From Oscillospiraceae bacterium (lineage in GTDB: Bacteria > Bacillota > Clostridia > UBA1381 > UBA9506), in contig SVJQ01000002.1 in the NCBI GenBank assembly GCA_015068905.1, positions 99,324-163,323 of the forward strand: 64,000 bases of DNA, in the 5' to 3' direction. Position 1 is the first letter of the stretch, and every line of letters starts with the position of its first letter. A program made the translations under genes and the position numbers. Below are positions 62,196 to 64,000 of the stretch, piece by piece. Below the pieces are notes generated by a model. The model did not search any database. It saw only the letters and a program-made list of their open reading frames with translations, and was not told the origin of the DNA.

Positions 62196-62565
62196 GGATA
62201 TCTACCTCCACACCACCGAGGAGATGAAGCAACAAGCCGCAGCGAAAATAAACGCACGATTTAGCAAGAATAAAGGTTCAGGCAAAGAAGTAACACCTAA
62301 GGAGCAAGGAAAGCCGGCACAAGCCAAATTTGAGCCAAAAAGGGGCAAATACAGAAAGCCCGGGACAGGGTGCATCACAAAAATAAATGACCACCTCTAC
62401 GAGGGCAGATATTCACCCAAAGGCGCAGACGGAAAACGTATCTCCAAAAACGTCTACGCCCAAACAGAAACAGAATGCGAAGAAAAGCTGGCTGAACTGA
62501 TTAGAAAAATGAAAGCAGAGATTGCAGCAGAAAAAGCGAAAGCGAAACCTCAAAATAACGCATAA
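62194..62565 (+). pseudogene. C-terminal remnant of a tyrosine integrase
   Basis: 123 codons beginning DIYLHTTEEMKQQAAAKI, which is the very end of a tyrosine-recombinase catalytic domain just after the active-site Tyr region. This is followed by a basic linker and KYRKPGTGCITKINDHLYEGRYSP, a domain like the arm-binding segment of clostridial integrases (SKNVYAQTETECEEKLAELI). The catalytic residues and all upstream sequence are missing, and no ribosome site precedes the ATG. This is a scar of an integrative element. A hairpin (AACGGCA/TGCCGTT) follows at about 62573-62600. Confidence 0.65.
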
Positions 62566-62572
62566 ACGGCAC

Positions 62573-62600
62573 GGAATAAATCCATGCCGTTTGCTTTTGG
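62573..62600 (+). terminator. Terminator after the integrase remnant
   Basis: AACGGCACGG/CCATGCCGTT stem with one mismatch, AATAAAT loop, then TGCTTTTG. Confidence 0.65.
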
Positions 62601-62676
62601 TGTATCAAAACAAGTTATTTTGCAATATCAATTTTGGATTATTGAACAGTTTCTGACTATTATCCCTATCTTCTTT

Positions 62677-63138
62677 TCATAATTTCTTTAATATCCTTTG
62701 TTCATTTTCTTCAAAGTCATCAAGCGAAGTTAGGTATATCACATTATCAAGAATAAATTCGTTTCCTGAAGTAAGGTATATTTTAACAATATTATTTTCG
62801 TCCACAACAGCGTAGCCATCACCAGCAACAACATACAATTTATTTTCTAATATCTTGTAGTTTTTAACCGTTTCTAACAACGAAGTTTTTTCTTCATTTT
62901 TAACATACTCTAATTTATTTCCTGACTTATAATGATTAATTTGTATCGTAAAATCGCCCCATACCACTTTATTAAACTTATCACCAACATCCATTGTACG
63001 CTCATAATCCAATCTGTTGTCTATCCATATTGATATTTGATTACCAATCGTATCTCTATAGATAAACGTTATACTCATTATAATCATGGCGCAAAGCAGT
63101 ATAAGAATCAAAGACTTATTTTTCAACAAAACCATCAC
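62677..63138 (-). CDS. Small membrane-anchored protein, possible immunity protein
   Basis: 153 residues with one N-terminal membrane helix (about 8-27) and a beta-rich domain (VVWGDFTIQINHYKSG, KLYVVAGDGYAVVDENN) facing outside. No known family. It overlaps the upstream gene by 4 bp (ATGA), so the two are co-translated; the order (large putative effector, then small membrane protein) is that of toxin/immunity pairs. The function is inferred from position only. Confidence 0.5.
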   Translation of the reverse strand: MMVLLKNKSLILILLCAMIIMSITFIYRDTIGNQISIWIDNRLDYERTMDVGDKFNKVVWGDFTIQINHYKSGNKLEYVKNEEKTSLLETVKNYKILENKLYVVAGDGYAVVDENNIVKIYLTSGNEFILDNVIYLTSLDDFEENEQRILKKL

Positions 63139-63999
63139 CTTGTCGTATAAAATTCTACCGTAATCTTATAAGGGTTAATAGCACCTAATAATTGAGAAAC
63201 TGTCGCCGCATCATTTGCCACTGTACCTATTCCCGCTTGTGTTGACCATCCGCCATTGTCATCCATAAATGATTGTATTTCCGTAAAATCATAGATATCT
63301 GACATTTTAGCATGCACAATCCATTTACCATTATTTTGTAAATAACCATCAACGTGTATTGTAGATTTATGAATCGAATAATACAAATCACCAGTTTTAA
63401 AGTTTACGCCTTCTAAGTCTTGATCTATTTTTCCATTTGTTGATGATTTAATTGCTGCATCCAATTTTGATAAATAGGCAGTATCATTGTTTATTAAATT
63501 GGCAATTCTCGAATCGTTCCCACGCCATATGTCACTTGGATTATCTTGCAATGAGTGTTCTAACATCCAGGCAGATGTTAAATAGCCCCATTTTTCTCTT
63601 AGAAGATGTTGTGCACCAAATCTCCAAAACTCTCGCTGTATATTTTTTTGCATTGCATCGACAGCTTTATATTTCGCCATCTCCGCTTCATAACTTGCAT
63701 TATACATATTACGAATCCAATTTATAAACCAATTTGTTTCTTCGCCCTTCTTTTCTGCCTTACCCTCACTGATAATGTAAGCCACTTGTCCTGCATCATC
63801 TAAAATACCAACATGACAATTACAGTTAGGATGCATCGGTGCAAAATTCTCACCCACCCGCGCCTCGCTAATGGAAAAAACTTGGCCCTCTAAACTGTTG
63901 CAATCATCACAGTTTTCTCCCCCTGTGAGCAGACAGTAATGAGTAAATCCCGCATCCTGATAGTCCCATAATAGCATATAATTTTTCATTTGTAAAGCT
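63135..63999 (-). CDS. Phage-head-like/polymorphic-toxin-like protein, 5' end outside window
   Basis: The frame stays open upstream of the ORF-track ATG at 63989 (ALQMKNYM), so the true start is probably beyond the window. The first part has CDDCNSLEGQVFSISEA and FAPMHPNCNCHVG, a Cys/His pattern typical of Mu F/SPP1 gp7-type minor head proteins. The second half (DLYYSIHKSTIHVDGYL, YDFTEIQSF, NDAATVSQLLGAINPY) is like C-terminal domains of clostridial secreted toxins of unknown activity. Coupled to the 62677 gene. A fusion of a phage-head-like domain with an effector domain is my reading. Confidence 0.55.
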   Translation of the reverse strand, partial: ALQMKNYMLLWDYQDAGFTHYCLLTGGENCDDCNSLEGQVFSISEARVGENFAPMHPNCNCHVGILDDAGQVAYIISEGKAEKKGEETNWFINWIRNMYNASYEAEMAKYKAVDAMQKNIQREFWRFGAQHLLREKWGYLTSAWMLEHSLQDNPSDIWRGNDSRIANLINNDTAYLSKLDAAIKSSTNGKIDQDLEGVNFKTGDLYYSIHKSTIHVDGYLQNNGKWIVHAKMSDIYDFTEIQSFMDDNGGWSTQAGIGTVANDAATVSQLLGAINPYKITVEFYTTR

Positions 64000-64000
64000 G

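Noticed and set aside
1-64000. CRISPR array, rRNA or tRNA genes
   Set aside because: No regularly spaced repeats, no rRNA-like sequence and no cloverleaf with CCA-type end noticed in any intergenic gap.

Overview
The window reads as chromosomal DNA of an anaerobic, gut-type Clostridia member (Firmicutes). The evidence is strong GGAGG-type ribosome sites, frequent TTG/GTG starts, consensus sigma-A promoters, S-layer-homology (SLH) proteins, a YesM/YesN two-component pair and a lipoprotein-dependent LplB/YtcP-type sugar ABC importer. The closest order cannot be read from sequence alone. A Monoglobus-like or other SLH-rich glycan degrader would fit, but that is inference.

Layout. (1) 1-6.8 kb: end of an SdpI-like membrane protein, gltA (citrate synthase, minus), then a plus-strand five-gene catabolic cluster (TIM-like isomerase, YjbQ, FGGY kinase, amidohydrolase, AraC regulator). 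(2) 7.0-9.3 kb: an M20 peptidase/NagB-like pair. (3) 9.4-22.0 kb: a minus-strand Pel exopolysaccharide operon of the Gram-positive type. Its first gene fuses an intact HD-GYP domain, an epimerase-like Rossmann domain and a PelD-like c-di-GMP receptor. It is followed by PelE-like, PelA-deacetylase-like, PelF and PelG genes, then a CotH/VTC/DUF4956 trio and a zinc-type CDF exporter. (4) 22.4-58.3 kb: a very large minus-strand polysaccharide utilisation locus. It has surface proteins (discoidin, parallel beta-helix, SLH, metallophosphoesterase), an ABC importer, the two-component system, and then cytoplasmic catabolism (ceramidase-like protein, three Gfo/Idh/MocA oxidoreductases, two xylose-isomerase-like TIM barrels, NagA, ROK kinase, a glycoside hydrolase), ending in a MadLM malonate-type transporter. 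(5) 58.7-64 kb: an EamA transporter, a candidate structured RNA, a 59-bp direct repeat, an AAA/DUF4143 ATPase, and a scarred mobile-element region with integrase and DUF6076 remnants and a possible toxin/immunity pair.

The most striking non-coding signal is a 30-bp motif (CGATATTTTTTATAAATTG then TGTAGTTTTTT). It occurs four times (34.1, 54.3, 58.4 and 58.55 kb), each time in the direction of transcription and ending exactly 17 bp before a -10 hexamer. It ties the importer/surface operon, the catabolic operon, the surface phosphoesterase and the EamA transporter into one probable regulon. The YesN-type regulator encoded inside the locus is the obvious candidate activator.

Working together: surface beta-helix and discoidin/SLH proteins would bind and cut a complex glycan, and the ABC importer would bring in oligosaccharides. 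NagA and the ROK kinase point to N-acetylated amino sugars, and the paired Gfo/TIM-barrel genes suggest an oxidation-elimination route for glycoside cleavage. These functional links are inferred from gene families and order; no substrate can be read from the sequence.
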